A stretch of 64,000 nt of DNA from Pedobacter sp. Bi126 (GTDB lineage Bacteria; Bacteroidota; Bacteroidia; Sphingobacteriales; Sphingobacteriaceae), in the NCBI RefSeq assembly GCF_918698245.1, contig NZ_CAKKMS010000001.1, positions 496,001-560,000 on the forward strand, written 5' to 3'. Made by a program: the position numbers and the translations under genes. The notes beneath the pieces are model-generated. The model searched no databases. It was not told the origin of the DNA and saw nothing but the letters and a program-made list of their open reading frames with translations. The first letter of the stretch is position 1, and every line of letters starts with the position of its first letter. Below, in pieces: positions 9,160 to 18,807 of the stretch.

Positions 9160-9259
9160 ATTGAACGAATAATTTCATGTATCGCCACCACAAACACTAA
9201 CCACTAATCTTAGCGAGACGCTAAGACCAGTAATTTCCATTTTATCACAGCATCAGGTT

Positions 9260-9727
9260 TTACTTACAATCAACCTCCTGAAAAATAAACTTCCCAGCCT
9301 CGAAATTAATGGGTTTATCTTTAACAAAATAAGATCTGCCAAGTGTGGTTTCTATTTGTCCCACTCCCATAATTAGTTTTCCATCTTTCTTTAAAAATGC
9401 CAATGGGTTGGTGTAAACTTTTACGGTATCCTCGCCAGTTTTAAAACGGTAATCTACCAGTAAGGTATCGCCGTTAAATTTTCCGTTTATGGTACCGTTG
9501 TTATGCGGTTTCTCGGCATAATTAACCAATAAAGAACCTGTAACTTTACCAGAGGCCAGTATTTTCACATTCATGGCAGCGCTGTCTTTTTCAAAACCTG
9601 CTGCATAACAGTTCTCATTAACCACAGAATCGGTTTTAGTTTTAGCGCCAGCTGTTTTATTATTTTGGGTACAGGCATAAGCAAAAGGGATTGCAGCCAA
9701 AGCAAGGTAAAGGATGTTTCTTTTCAT
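9260..9727 (-). CDS. Small secreted lipoprotein, unknown function
   Basis: The 155-residue product has a signal peptide ending in the lipobox AYAC (Cys about 19), then a Lys/Thr-rich linker. The mature part looks all-beta, with motifs such as ASGKVTGSLLVNYAEKPHNNGTINGKFNGDTLLVDYRF. No catalytic motif is visible. It resembles many small Bacteroidota lipoproteins of unknown role. It stands between two repeat-rich gaps and shows no operon partner. Confidence 0.75.
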   Translation of the reverse strand: MKRNILYLALAAIPFAYACTQNNKTAGAKTKTDSVVNENCYAAGFEKDSAAMNVKILASGKVTGSLLVNYAEKPHNNGTINGKFNGDTLLVDYRFKTGEDTVKVYTNPLAFLKKDGKLIMGVGQIETTLGRSYFVKDKPINFEAGKFIFQEVDCK

Positions 9728-9802
9728 GGTAATTGTAATTTATTGTTTTATAATCAATATACAAATACGATGATTATTTTCCATCATTTCCATAATGCGA
9801 AT

Positions 9803-10813
9803 TTACATCAGTATACTATTTTCGGGTGTTAGTACTGGAGGCAGATCAGTTTCATCAAGCATATCCCTCATATCGATTTCTATTGTCCGCGAGATATTGG
9901 TAATTGGCACATCATTGGCACTTCCTTCAAAAGGATTTGTAGAACTTTCGCCCACAATATCCAAAGAGTTAAAAACCCAGGTGAGTAAAATCGCAAATGG
10001 AACGTTTAACCAAATGGAATAACCTTCAATCAAAGTACCATTGCCCAATTTGTTAAATTCGTTTAATAGACCATAGGGCACCAAAAACACAAACAGGTTT
10101 AACATAATAGTGGCTATTGATGAAAAATGGCGTGGATAAGGAAAATTTTTAATTCTTTCGGCTTTACCCTGATTATCGTAAAAACTGGTAATAGAATTTT
10201 GCAACGACTGTAATTGTAAATCGGACAAGTTTCCGGCAGTTGCTAACTTATTAATGTGGCTCGATTGCAAAGCCATTAATTGGGTGGCTTTATTCTTCTT
10301 ACTTAAAATGTACTTCAATTCATCTGTCGAAAGATATTCCGATAAGCTATCTTCTAACTTATCAGTTTTTTCGGAAACATGGTACAATCTGGCGTACTCA
10401 ATATTACGGGGATCGTTTGCGTTTTCCCAGGCTCTCGGCTCTCTTAACTGAAACCGTAAGGCTGTTAACCAGGCAAAATGGCGGTAAAAAATGATCTGAA
10501 CATCTGCTTTTTTATCTTGTGATGCTAAGTAATCGCGCACCATCACCCCGAAAGCACGGCTTGCATTGATAATCCCGCCGTAAATCTGCCTGGCTTCCCA
10601 AAGTCGCGAATAACTGGCATTGTTTTTAAAACTGATGATAAAGGAAACAGCGGTACCTAAAAGTGCTACCGGAACCCATGAAATGGAGAGAAAGGTGAAT
10701 TTACAAAAATGATAAAGTACGGTAGGGATAATGGCAAGAATGGTTAAACGGTAAATATCTCGTCGGGTCCATACAATAAATTCGAAAAAGGTATATTTCT
10801 TTCCAGCGTGCAT
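9803..10813 (-). CDS. Bestrophin family anion channel (UPF0187-like)
   Basis: A 336-residue membrane protein, as expected for bacterial bestrophins, which form pentameric anion-selective channels in the inner membrane. The N-terminus MHAGKKYTFFEFIVWTRRDI leads into a first hydrophobic pair (about 20-75) and the conserved RLWEARQIYGGIINASRAFG stretch (about 70-89). A second hydrophobic pair lies near 225-285, followed by the typical DIVGESSTNPFEG. The gene stands alone on the minus strand. The family call is firm; the ion carried here is not known. Confidence 0.85.
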   Translation of the reverse strand: MHAGKKYTFFEFIVWTRRDIYRLTILAIIPTVLYHFCKFTFLSISWVPVALLGTAVSFIISFKNNASYSRLWEARQIYGGIINASRAFGVMVRDYLASQDKKADVQIIFYRHFAWLTALRFQLREPRAWENANDPRNIEYARLYHVSEKTDKLEDSLSEYLSTDELKYILSKKNKATQLMALQSSHINKLATAGNLSDLQLQSLQNSITSFYDNQGKAERIKNFPYPRHFSSIATIMLNLFVFLVPYGLLNEFNKLGNGTLIEGYSIWLNVPFAILLTWVFNSLDIVGESSTNPFEGSANDVPITNISRTIEIDMRDMLDETDLPPVLTPENSILM

Positions 10814-11193
10814 AGTTTTTGGTTTATTCGGAAAATTAGCTGAGTGATTTGAACTAAGGTATAAAAAATTTAAAGCGCCTATATTTAAAAACGTTTAAAA
10901 AAAATCACCAAACGAAAAACGGGGCTACCCTATCTGGCGCCCCGCTGAAATTGCTTTCACTTTAGATTAAAAACCTAAAGTCTTCATTATTATATTTGGT
11001 TGTGGTTCTCTACTGTAAGATTTTCAGGATTGTATGATTTCAGGATCAATAAACTGAAATAAAGACCTTATCGTTTCACCATTTTCATCATCAATTTTTC
11101 CACCATTAAGGAATTAAGAAGATTAAGATTTTCTATATTCCTTGAAGCTTTCGCTATTGGTCATTGATCAATTTCCATCCTCCATTATCTATT
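10814..11193. other. 380-nt intergenic region, mostly featureless
   Basis: Apart from the terminator at 10914-10944, I see only AT-rich sequence. There is no open frame of note and no clear repeat. Confidence 0.5.
10914..10944 (-). terminator. Intrinsic terminator, probable end of the sulfate-assimilation operon
   Basis: CGGGGC (10920-10925) pairs with GCCCCG (10939-10944). On the minus strand the stem is followed by TTTTTCG. It lies about 250 nt beyond cysN with no gene between, so it is the likely operon end. Confidence 0.7.
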
Positions 11194-12444
11194 TTATTCT
11201 ACTGCTGCCCTGAACATTAAAGCGCCAACCGTTAAATTTGTGCGCGTATCGACTAAAATGGCTGAACCATTTGCCCGGTTATCATCGTATAAATCGAAAG
11301 CTAAAGCATCAGCGGTTTTAATAATCACTCGACCTATATCATTCAATTTAAATTCGTCAGCAGCATGTTTTTCAAGTGTATTGATGTCAACTTTATGCAG
11401 AATCTCGCTGATTTTACAACGCGTGATTTTACTATTGTGCTGAATATTGTACATGATGGAAGTATCCAGCGCACGGCCATCCATCCAACAAAGGTCTGCT
11501 TCAATCAGCTTCGATTCCTGCGGCAATGCCGAAGCATTAACAATGGTATCGCCACGGCTAATATCTACATCATCTTTTAAGTGAATAATAACTGACTGGC
11601 CAGCGTGAGCTGCATCGGGTGTTTGATCAAAAAATTCAATTTTCTCGACAGTAGAACTCGCACCACTAGGTAATACAGTAACTTTATCATTTAAATTAAA
11701 AGTACCACTTAGTACCCTCCCGGCATAACCACGATAATCGTGCAATTCTTCAGTTTGCGGACGTATTACCCACTGTACCGGCATGCGGGCTAATTGCGAT
11801 TTATCTAAATTGTCGGTATCAACCTTCTCTAAGAAATGTAACAAGCTCTCTCCTTCATACCAATCCATGTTACCTGAATTTTGCACAATGTTATCGCCTT
11901 TTAAGGCACTAACCGGAATATAGGTTACATCAGCAAGTTTTAATTGCTGCGCCAAAACTTTGTATTTCTCTATGATGGCACTATAAACGGTTTCGCTATA
12001 GTCGACCATATCCATTTTGTTGATACAAACCACTACATGTTTAATACCCAATAAGGAAACGATATACGAGTGACGGATGGTCTGTTCTACCACGCCGTTA
12101 CGGGCATCGATTAAGATAATGGCCAGGTTGGCTGTAGAAGCGCCTGTAACCATGTTTCTTGTATATTGAATATGGCCAGGTGTATCGGCGATAATAAATT
12201 TGCGTTTTTCGGTCTGAAAGTATTTATAAGCTACATCAATGGTAATACCTTGCTCGCGCTCTGCCCTTAAACCATCGGTTAAAATGGCTAAATCTATTGT
12301 TCCATCATCATTTTTGCGGTTAGAGCTCTGTAAAGCTTCTAATTGATCGGCTAAAATAGAATCTGTATCGTATAACAAACGGCCGATTAAGGTACTTTTA
12401 CCATCATCTACACTGCCTGCTGTGAAAAATTTTAATATGTTCAT
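11194..12444 (-). CDS. cysN: Sulfate adenylyltransferase subunit 1 (GTPase)
   Basis: It couples GTP hydrolysis to synthesis of adenylyl sulfate (APS) by CysD. The 416-residue EF-Tu-like protein has G1 AGSVDDGKSTLIGRL (about 9-23), G3 DTPGH, G4 NKMD and SAL, followed by beta-barrel domains. It ends without the APS-kinase (CysC) domain found in some homologues, which fits a cell that reduces APS directly (see cysH). It is the last gene of the sulfur operon, 147 nt after cysD. Confidence 0.95.
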   Translation of the reverse strand: MNILKFFTAGSVDDGKSTLIGRLLYDTDSILADQLEALQSSNRKNDDGTIDLAILTDGLRAEREQGITIDVAYKYFQTEKRKFIIADTPGHIQYTRNMVTGASTANLAIILIDARNGVVEQTIRHSYIVSLLGIKHVVVCINKMDMVDYSETVYSAIIEKYKVLAQQLKLADVTYIPVSALKGDNIVQNSGNMDWYEGESLLHFLEKVDTDNLDKSQLARMPVQWVIRPQTEELHDYRGYAGRVLSGTFNLNDKVTVLPSGASSTVEKIEFFDQTPDAAHAGQSVIIHLKDDVDISRGDTIVNASALPQESKLIEADLCWMDGRALDTSIMYNIQHNSKITRCKISEILHKVDINTLEKHAADEFKLNDIGRVIIKTADALAFDLYDDNRANGSAILVDTRTNLTVGALMFRAAVE

Positions 12445-12591
12445 TTTAATTTTAGTATTAAGATATAAGTATCAAGTATTAAGACTTAAATGCGCCTTAA
12501 AAACTTTCATACTAATTAGTGTATCAATGTCTAGTATCTGTATTAAAGCTCATTGCCAACTTGCTACCTGATACTTACGACTGAATACTCT

Positions 12592-13497
12592 TTAAAAATA
12601 TCCTCCCTTTTTTCTGTCTTCCATTGCGGCTTCAGAAACTTTATCATCCATACGGGCACCGCGCTCTGAAATTTTAGAAGCGCTGATTTCAGAAATAATA
12701 TCATCAATCAAAGTCGCATCCGATTCTACCGCGGCAGTACAAGACATATCGCCCACGGTACGGAAACGAACCTGTTTACGTTCTACCACATCTTCATCAT
12801 CCATATTTAAAAATGGTGAAGCAGCCATCAGCTGTCCATTTCTGGTAATGCAATCGCGTTCATGCGAGAAATAAATACTTGGCAGATCTATTTTCTCTCT
12901 GCGGATATAATTCCAAACATCTAATTCTGTCCAGTTACTGATGGGGAATACACGAATATTTTCTCCTTTGTGGATTTTACCGTTGTAAATGTTCCAGAGT
13001 TCAGGACGTTGGCGTTTTGGATCCCATTGGCCAAATTCATCACGAACAGAGAAAATACGTTCTTTAGCCCTTGCTTTTTCTTCATCTCTACGCGCACCAC
13101 CGATGCAGGCATCAAACTGGTATTTTGCAATGGTATCAAGCAAGGTTACGGTCTGCAAAGCATTTCTACTGGCATTTTTACCGGTTTGCTCCACAACTTT
13201 CCCCTGATCTATTGATTCTTGCACTGAACCGATGATTAATTTTTCGCCAATTCGCTCCACCATCTGATCGCGGTAAGTGATGGTTTCTTCAAAATTATGG
13301 CCTGTATCAATATGGACTAAAGGAAAAGGAAATTTCCCAGGACGGAAAGCTTTTTCTGCCAAACGAACTAAAGTAATTGAATCTTTTCCACCCGAAAATA
13401 ATAAGGCTGGTTTTTCAAACTGACCTGCTACTTCACGTAAAATGTGAATGGCCTCGGCCTCTAGTTCATCTAAATAATCAAAGTTATATGTACTCAT
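12592..13497 (-). CDS. cysD: Sulfate adenylyltransferase subunit 2
   Basis: With CysN it forms APS from ATP and sulfate. The 301 residues carry the PP-loop SGGKDS (about 37-42), HIDTGHNFEET, and GGARRDEEKARAKERIFSVRD typical of CysD. The frame is open to a TTG at 13503, but ATG 13497 gives the normal MSTYNFDYLDELE start. The gap to cysH (about 130 nt) holds a hairpin, AATGTTGG against CCAACATT near 13553-13574. Confidence 0.95.
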   Translation of the reverse strand: MSTYNFDYLDELEAEAIHILREVAGQFEKPALLFSGGKDSITLVRLAEKAFRPGKFPFPLVHIDTGHNFEETITYRDQMVERIGEKLIIGSVQESIDQGKVVEQTGKNASRNALQTVTLLDTIAKYQFDACIGGARRDEEKARAKERIFSVRDEFGQWDPKRQRPELWNIYNGKIHKGENIRVFPISNWTELDVWNYIRREKIDLPSIYFSHERDCITRNGQLMAASPFLNMDDEDVVERKQVRFRTVGDMSCTAAVESDATLIDDIISEISASKISERGARMDDKVSEAAMEDRKKGGYF

Positions 13498-13626
13498 TAT
13501 CAAATGTTGTCTTTGCTGTTGTTATTGTTGTTAAAAATGTTTGGAAGGTTTGAATGTTGGGATGTTCCAACATTTCATTGAATAAGAAATATAAACCTTC
13601 TACCTTTTAGCCTTCCGCCTTATACC

Positions 13627-14325
13627 TTAAGTAGCGTGCAAACCGCATTCTTTTTTACTCTGGTCTTCCCACCACCATCTTCCGGCCCTAAAATCTTCGC
13701 CTGGTTGTACTGCTCTTGTACATGGGGCGCATCCTATACTCGGGAAACCCTTATCGTGCAGGGTATTGTAAACAATGTTGTTTTCTTTAATGTAGGTTTT
13801 CACATCATCTAAAGTCCAATCGAATATGGGATGGAATTTAATCAACTGGTTACCTTCGTCCCATTCTAAATCGTGCATATCCTCACGGTTAGCACTTTGA
13901 TCGGCCCTGATTCCTGTTACCCATATCTCATTACCTTTTAATGCCCTTTTTAAAGGTTCGATTTTACGGATGTAACAGCACTCTTTCCTATTCTCTACCG
14001 ACTCGTAAAAGCTGCTCGGGCCTTTTGTATTTACCATATCCTGTAACAGCTCATTTTGTGGATAATAGGCGTGAATGGGTTTGTTATAAATTTCCAGGGT
14101 TCGGTTCCAAACGTAATAAGTTTCTGGGAACAAACGTCCGGTTTCTAAAGTAAAAACCTTGATCGGAATATTATTTGAAAAAATTAAATGCGTAATCGCC
14201 TGATCTTCCCAGCCAAAACTGGTCGAAAATATAATACGGTCGGCATATTTATCAGCCAAAAATTTCAGTTTATCAATTGTAGTTAAACCTGCCAGTGCTG
14301 CTTTTATCTCCTCTAGGTTCTCCAT
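13627..14325 (-). CDS. cysH: Adenylylsulfate (APS) reductase, assimilatory
   Basis: It reduces APS to sulfite and AMP with electrons from thioredoxin. The 232-residue protein has the Cys pair KECCYIRK (about 113) and a second pair, GCAPC (about 199). Together these bind a [4Fe-4S] cluster and mark the APS-specific rather than the PAPS-specific branch. The C-terminal KKECGLH carries the catalytic Cys. APS use matches the absence of a CysC kinase domain. The start is 2 nt after the upstream gene's stop, so coupling is tight. Confidence 0.93.
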   Translation of the reverse strand: MENLEEIKAALAGLTTIDKLKFLADKYADRIIFSTSFGWEDQAITHLIFSNNIPIKVFTLETGRLFPETYYVWNRTLEIYNKPIHAYYPQNELLQDMVNTKGPSSFYESVENRKECCYIRKIEPLKRALKGNEIWVTGIRADQSANREDMHDLEWDEGNQLIKFHPIFDWTLDDVKTYIKENNIVYNTLHDKGFPSIGCAPCTRAVQPGEDFRAGRWWWEDQSKKECGLHAT

Positions 14326-14327
14326 TA

Positions 14328-15839
14328 CTAAATTAATTTTAAAATAAACATAATTACACTGCGTAAGCTTACAATCATTACAATAATCCCCACGGCAACC
14401 ATAATGGTTTTTGCAGATATTTTGTTCGATACTTTTGCGGCAATTGGTGATGCGATTGCACTACCGATAATCAAGCCCACAACAGCTTCCCAGTGTTTGC
14501 CACCTAACATGGTAAAAAAGGTAAGCGAACTTAAGGTGGCGATAAAAAAGCGGCTGATTTTTACCGTACCCAAAGAAAACAATGGATGCCTGCCACCTGC
14601 AATTAAGCTTGATAATACGATTGAACCCCAGCCACCACCAAAGGCAGCATCGATAAAACCACCAACAAAGCCCAATAAACCAATTTTTTTAATTTTTTGA
14701 TCAGCTTTTTTTCTTTTTACATTAAAAGCTTTCATTAAAATGACTCCACCTAAAAACAAGGTATAAACCGCCACGATAGGCTTAACATAAGCACTATAAT
14801 GCTCTAATGAAGAAAGGATATAGGCACCTAAAACTGCTCCGATTATGGCAGGAAGGATTAAAATTTTGAATAATTTCCAGTTTACGTTACCCATACGGTA
14901 ATGCATCCAGCCTGCAATTCCATTGCTCATTACCTCAGAAATGTGGATGGCCATACTTGCCGATGCAGGAGGTAAACCCATCGCTAATGAGAACGACGCA
15001 GTAGTAACACCATAAGACATGCCAATTGCACCATCAATTAATGCGAACACAAATCCCGCGCCTAAGAACCAATAGAATAGTGGATCTATATGGATTAAAA
15101 AAGCCTGAAATTCTGGTTCGGTATTCCACAAAGAAAACCCGATAGCACCAATTAGTAAAACTGAGGCCGCCCAGATTAGCCATTTAATATTTTGTTCGGC
15201 AAAACTTTTTTTAGGGTTAATTAAACTTTGGGTAACCTTATTCAGTTTTTTAACCTTTGCAGAAAAATCGCCATTTAAAGTTTGGCGCAAAGCGCTCATG
15301 TTCTGCAAGGTTTCATCCAGTTCCGCAGGTAAACCTTCGTTTAAAATCTGCTTTAAACGTTTGGCTATGGTTGGCGATTTGCCGTTTGTAGAAATGGCAA
15401 TCTTTAAATCACCTTTTTGAACAATCGATCCCAGATAGAAATCGCACAGTTCAGGCTTATCTGCCACATTGATCAAGAGGCCACGCTCATGCGTCACCTT
15501 TCTGATCTCTTCATTTAAAATATTGTTATTGGTTGCCGCGAAAACGATGTCAATGTCATTCAGATCATCTACATCGAAGCATTTCTGTTTAACTTTTATC
15601 AGCGGATAATTTGCGATAAGCGCATAAACTTCTGGTGATATCAACTCTGCAACAATCGTAATGGTGGCACTATGGCTATTATTTACGATCGCAGTTAATT
15701 TCTCGAGCCCAATATTTCCTGCACCAATTAATAATGTACGCAGCTTATTCAGCTTTACAAAAACTGGAAAGAGCTGGTTACCTTTTTCTTCTTCAGAAAA
15801 AGATGCTGCATTATCAGGTTGGTTAGGCAATACTTGCAT
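14328..15839 (-). CDS. Fusion: precorrin-2 dehydrogenase/ferrochelatase + TauE/SafE-type permease
   Basis: Residues about 18-200 look like the CysG N-terminal/Met8 module that turns precorrin-2 into sirohaem. The NAD loop is LLIGAGNIGLEKL, followed by VFAATNNNILNEEI and NVADKPELCDFYLGS. Residues about 222-503 are a multi-pass membrane domain of the TauE/SafE (TSUP) family, with two related halves (FALIDGAIGMSYGVTTASF and GFVGGFIDAAFGGGWGSI). It would join sirohaem synthesis to sulfur-anion transport in one protein. The coding sequence is continuous, with no sign of frameshift at the joint. It overlaps cobA by 17 nt and touches cysH. Transport direction (sulfate in or sulfite out) is unknown. 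Confidence 0.85.
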   Translation of the reverse strand: MQVLPNQPDNAASFSEEEKGNQLFPVFVKLNKLRTLLIGAGNIGLEKLTAIVNNSHSATITIVAELISPEVYALIANYPLIKVKQKCFDVDDLNDIDIVFAATNNNILNEEIRKVTHERGLLINVADKPELCDFYLGSIVQKGDLKIAISTNGKSPTIAKRLKQILNEGLPAELDETLQNMSALRQTLNGDFSAKVKKLNKVTQSLINPKKSFAEQNIKWLIWAASVLLIGAIGFSLWNTEPEFQAFLIHIDPLFYWFLGAGFVFALIDGAIGMSYGVTTASFSLAMGLPPASASMAIHISEVMSNGIAGWMHYRMGNVNWKLFKILILPAIIGAVLGAYILSSLEHYSAYVKPIVAVYTLFLGGVILMKAFNVKRKKADQKIKKIGLLGFVGGFIDAAFGGGWGSIVLSSLIAGGRHPLFSLGTVKISRFFIATLSSLTFFTMLGGKHWEAVVGLIIGSAIASPIAAKVSNKISAKTIMVAVGIIVMIVSLRSVIMFILKLI

Positions 15840-16593
15840 ATTGTTTAATTAATTTCTTAAATGATGGATGTAATGATACAACTTCTCCAAAAATTAATAA
15901 AGCAGGTGCCTTAATATTTTCTTGTTGCACTAAACCTTCTATGGTTTCAACCACGCCAACAACCAATCTTTCATCTTCTGCCGATCCGTTCTGAACCACT
16001 GCGGTTGGTAAATGGTGTTTACCTGCGGCTTTAAAAATCTCCACAATTTTAGGTAATTTTTTAAGTCCCATCAGTACCACAACAGTTGCATTCGAATGTG
16101 CAGCCTGGTAAATATCTGCCGAAACTTCTCCAGAAGTGGTTGTTCCGGTAATTACCCAAAAGCTTTCGCTCATGCCGCGGTGTGTAACCGGAATCTGTTG
16201 CAAACCTGGTACACCGATAGAACTCGAAATACCCGGAATTACACTTACCGGAATGCTGTATGAAGCTGCGTAATCCAACTCTTCATATCCTCTGCCAAAA
16301 ACGAACGGATCGCCACCTTTTAAACGCACTACGTGACCGTAGTTTAAAGCATAATCGATCATTAATTTATTGATGGTATCCTGAGGATAAGAATGCTCAC
16401 CTGAACGTTTTCCTACATAAACTTTAATGGCTTCTGCCGGAGCATGTTCCAATAAAGCTTCGTTGGTTAATGCATCGTACAAAACCACATCAGCAGTTTG
16501 CAAAGCTTTAACTCCTTTCAATGTCAATAAATCAGGATCTCCAGGACCTGCACCTAAAAGGGTTATTTTTGATTCTTTATTTTGATTAACCAT
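15823..16593 (-). CDS. cobA: Uroporphyrinogen-III C-methyltransferase (SUMT)
   Basis: It methylates uroporphyrinogen III twice to give precorrin-2 for sirohaem, the cofactor of the sulfite reductase encoded just upstream. The 256 residues have all SUMT signatures: GAGPGDPDLLTLKG, VLYDAL, VYVGKRSGEHS, RLKGGDPFVFGRGYEEL, IPVTHRGMSESFWVITG and VVLMGLKKL. With the next gene's dehydrogenase domain it completes sirohaem synthesis. It overlaps that gene by 17 nt. Compare the diverged copy at 8069-8863. Confidence 0.93.
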   Translation of the reverse strand: MVNQNKESKITLLGAGPGDPDLLTLKGVKALQTADVVLYDALTNEALLEHAPAEAIKVYVGKRSGEHSYPQDTINKLMIDYALNYGHVVRLKGGDPFVFGRGYEELDYAASYSIPVSVIPGISSSIGVPGLQQIPVTHRGMSESFWVITGTTTSGEVSADIYQAAHSNATVVVLMGLKKLPKIVEIFKAAGKHHLPTAVVQNGSAEDERLVVGVVETIEGLVQQENIKAPALLIFGEVVSLHPSFKKLIKQYASIA

Positions 16594-16666
16594 GTTCTTT
16601 TTAATTATTGAATTTTGAATGACTAGATGAAGAGTTGTTTGGCGCGTGGCGTTTAACGTCTACGGT

Positions 16667-16702
16667 TCTCAAATCTCATTTCTATTGTCTCAAATCTCAT
16701 TT
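16667..16702. repeat. Short direct repeat between sulfite reductase and cobA
   Basis: TCTCAAATCTCATTTC occurs at 16667-16682 and again at 16687-16702. The second copy runs into the end of the sulfite reductase reading frame. No function is evident. Confidence 0.6.
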
Positions 16703-18787
16703 CGCCAATACCGCCCTTTTTTCCTTAATCTGATTTAAGAATTGATTTGCTTCTTCAAAATATTTCTGAGCAAACTCAGCAGTCGGTTCATTTTTATTGA
16801 TCTGTAAAACCAGGTCAGAGAAATTGGTCGATAAATTAAATTCTCCAGTTTCTACGTAATGGTTATCAAATTCGCGGATCACACCTACCTGTGTGCTGCT
16901 GTTTACGCCTTTATCTAACAGTAACGATTTTGCAGCGCTTACAAAAGTGCTGTAAGTATGATAAATGGCATCGGCATAAGCACCTTTATCTAAGTTTTGC
17001 TTTGCCCAATCAAATTTTTCATCGGCTTCTAATAACAGAGTAGCCACTAAATCGATCACTACCCCGGCACACTCGCCAACACCAATTGCCGTAACAAATT
17101 CTTCTACATGCCCCCAATCTACAAATTCTTCTGTTTTAAGATTGGTTAAATCGGCCAATGGTTTTAGCAACTGATAAAAATGATCTTTACCTTTTCTATC
17201 ATAATATTGGTGAAAGTTCTCATCCTCCAGGTTATTGGCTTTAAAATCATTTAAAATGAAGTGTAAAACACTTGTTGCTCTTTTAGAAGGCACTTTAATT
17301 ACGCGTTCTGCTACTCTACCCACACCATTACCTACAGTACCACCGCCTAACATCACTTGAACTGCCGGAACAACTTTTCCTTCAGCTTTTACCGAACTTC
17401 CGTGGAAACCAATCTCAGCCAAACCATGCTGACCGCAGGAGTTCATACATCCACTGATTTTGATCTTGATGTTTTTCTCGTAGATAAACTCAGGGAAATC
17501 GGTATAAATTACCTCTTCTAAAACTTCGGCCAAGGTCATTGAGTTCGAAATACCCAAATTACAGGTATCGGTACCAGGACAAGTGGTAATATCGGCTAAA
17601 CTATCAAAACCTGCCGTAGTAAAGCCAATTTTATTTAAGGCCGAATATAAAGAAGGCAATGCTTCTTTGCGTACAAATTTTAACAGCAAGCCTTGGTTTT
17701 GGGTAATCCTGATTTCATCGGCCACATATAACCTGATGGCATCTACAAAAGCTCTTGCTTTATCTGTTTTGATATCGCCTACCTGAACTTTTACATAAAC
17801 GCCATAAAACCCAGCCTGTTTCTGCTCAACTACGTTAGTGGCTAACCAATGTTTGTAGTGGGCTTCGTTTAATATTTCTACCGCAGGATACTCTTGCGCT
17901 AAAGGCAAAGTTGGCTGAGGTACAGTATTAATATCTATTTTAAAGGTTTTTACTTTGTTGGCAATACGCTCTTCGGCAACCAAACGTAAAACTTCTTCTA
18001 AACCTAATTTCTGAACCAGGTATTTTAAACGGGCTTTGTTGCGATTGGTACGTTCGCCATAACGATCGAATACGCGAAGAACAGATTCTGTAAACGGAAT
18101 CAATTGATCTTCAGGCAAGAATTCGTGTACCGCATTGGCCAAAAATGGCTGTGCACCTAAACCACCTGCAAACAAAACTTTAAATCCGCGCTCGCCATTT
18201 TCGTTAATTTTAGGAATAAAACCTAAATCGTGAATGTAGCTAAAGGCAGTATCTCTATCGCTCGAAGAAAATGAAATTTTAATCTTTCTTCCCATTTCCT
18301 GACAGATCGGGTTACGCAAAAAGTACGCAAATACCGCTTGCGCATAAGGCGAAACATCAAAAGGTTCATCAGCATCTATTCCAGAATTTGGAGATGCCGT
18401 TACATTACGTACCGTATTTCCACAAGCCTCGCGAAGCGTAATGTCATCCTGCTCTAATTTAGCCCAAAGCTCTGGAGTACGGTCTAAACTCACATAGTGA
18501 ATCTGAATGTCCTGACGGGTGGTTAGGTGTAAGTTCCCACTTCCATACTCATCAGCAATATCTGCAATGCGCAACAACTGCTTAAAAGTTACCTTACCAA
18601 AAGGCAATTTAATACGCACCATTTGTACGCCAGGTTGTCTTTGACCGTAAACACCGCGTGCTAAACGGAGGCTTCTAAACTTTTCGTCGTGGATCGTTCC
18701 ATCTCTAAAAGCTTTAATCTTATTCTCTAAATCGATAATGTCCTGCTCGACAATCGGATTTTCGAGTTCTGTTCTGAAACTTTGCAT
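16697..18787 (-). CDS. Ferredoxin-type sulfite (or nitrite) reductase with HEPN-like C-terminal domain
   Basis: A sirohaem [4Fe-4S] enzyme that should reduce sulfite to sulfide here, given the sulfate-assimilation operon it leads. Two duplicated NIR/SIR halves fill about residues 1-560. TTRQDIQIHY lies near 85-95, and the cluster cysteines are in TCPGTDTCNLG (about 400-410) and SGCMNSCGQHG (about 443-453). After about 570 there is an extra 120-residue helical segment (DKGAYADAIYHTYSTFVSAAKSLLLDKG) that resembles a HEPN domain. The total of 696 residues is longer than plain NirA/CysI. Expression is probably controlled by the leader described at 18788-18947. Confidence 0.9.
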   Translation of the reverse strand: MQSFRTELENPIVEQDIIDLENKIKAFRDGTIHDEKFRSLRLARGVYGQRQPGVQMVRIKLPFGKVTFKQLLRIADIADEYGSGNLHLTTRQDIQIHYVSLDRTPELWAKLEQDDITLREACGNTVRNVTASPNSGIDADEPFDVSPYAQAVFAYFLRNPICQEMGRKIKISFSSSDRDTAFSYIHDLGFIPKINENGERGFKVLFAGGLGAQPFLANAVHEFLPEDQLIPFTESVLRVFDRYGERTNRNKARLKYLVQKLGLEEVLRLVAEERIANKVKTFKIDINTVPQPTLPLAQEYPAVEILNEAHYKHWLATNVVEQKQAGFYGVYVKVQVGDIKTDKARAFVDAIRLYVADEIRITQNQGLLLKFVRKEALPSLYSALNKIGFTTAGFDSLADITTCPGTDTCNLGISNSMTLAEVLEEVIYTDFPEFIYEKNIKIKISGCMNSCGQHGLAEIGFHGSSVKAEGKVVPAVQVMLGGGTVGNGVGRVAERVIKVPSKRATSVLHFILNDFKANNLEDENFHQYYDRKGKDHFYQLLKPLADLTNLKTEEFVDWGHVEEFVTAIGVGECAGVVIDLVATLLLEADEKFDWAKQNLDKGAYADAIYHTYSTFVSAAKSLLLDKGVNSSTQVGVIREFDNHYVETGEFNLSTNFSDLVLQINKNEPTAEFAQKYFEEANQFLNQIKEKRAVLAK

Positions 18788-18807
18788 ATGTGTTGTTAGC
18801 TTTATTC

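Larger units (their letters stand above)
8864..9259. other. 396-nt intergenic region: promoter, REP-like repeat, small hairpin
   Basis: Besides the promoter block, it holds a REP-like element of the second type (9056-9159) and a short perfect hairpin CTTAGCG/CGCTAAG at 9209-9225. No gene is seen. Confidence 0.6.
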
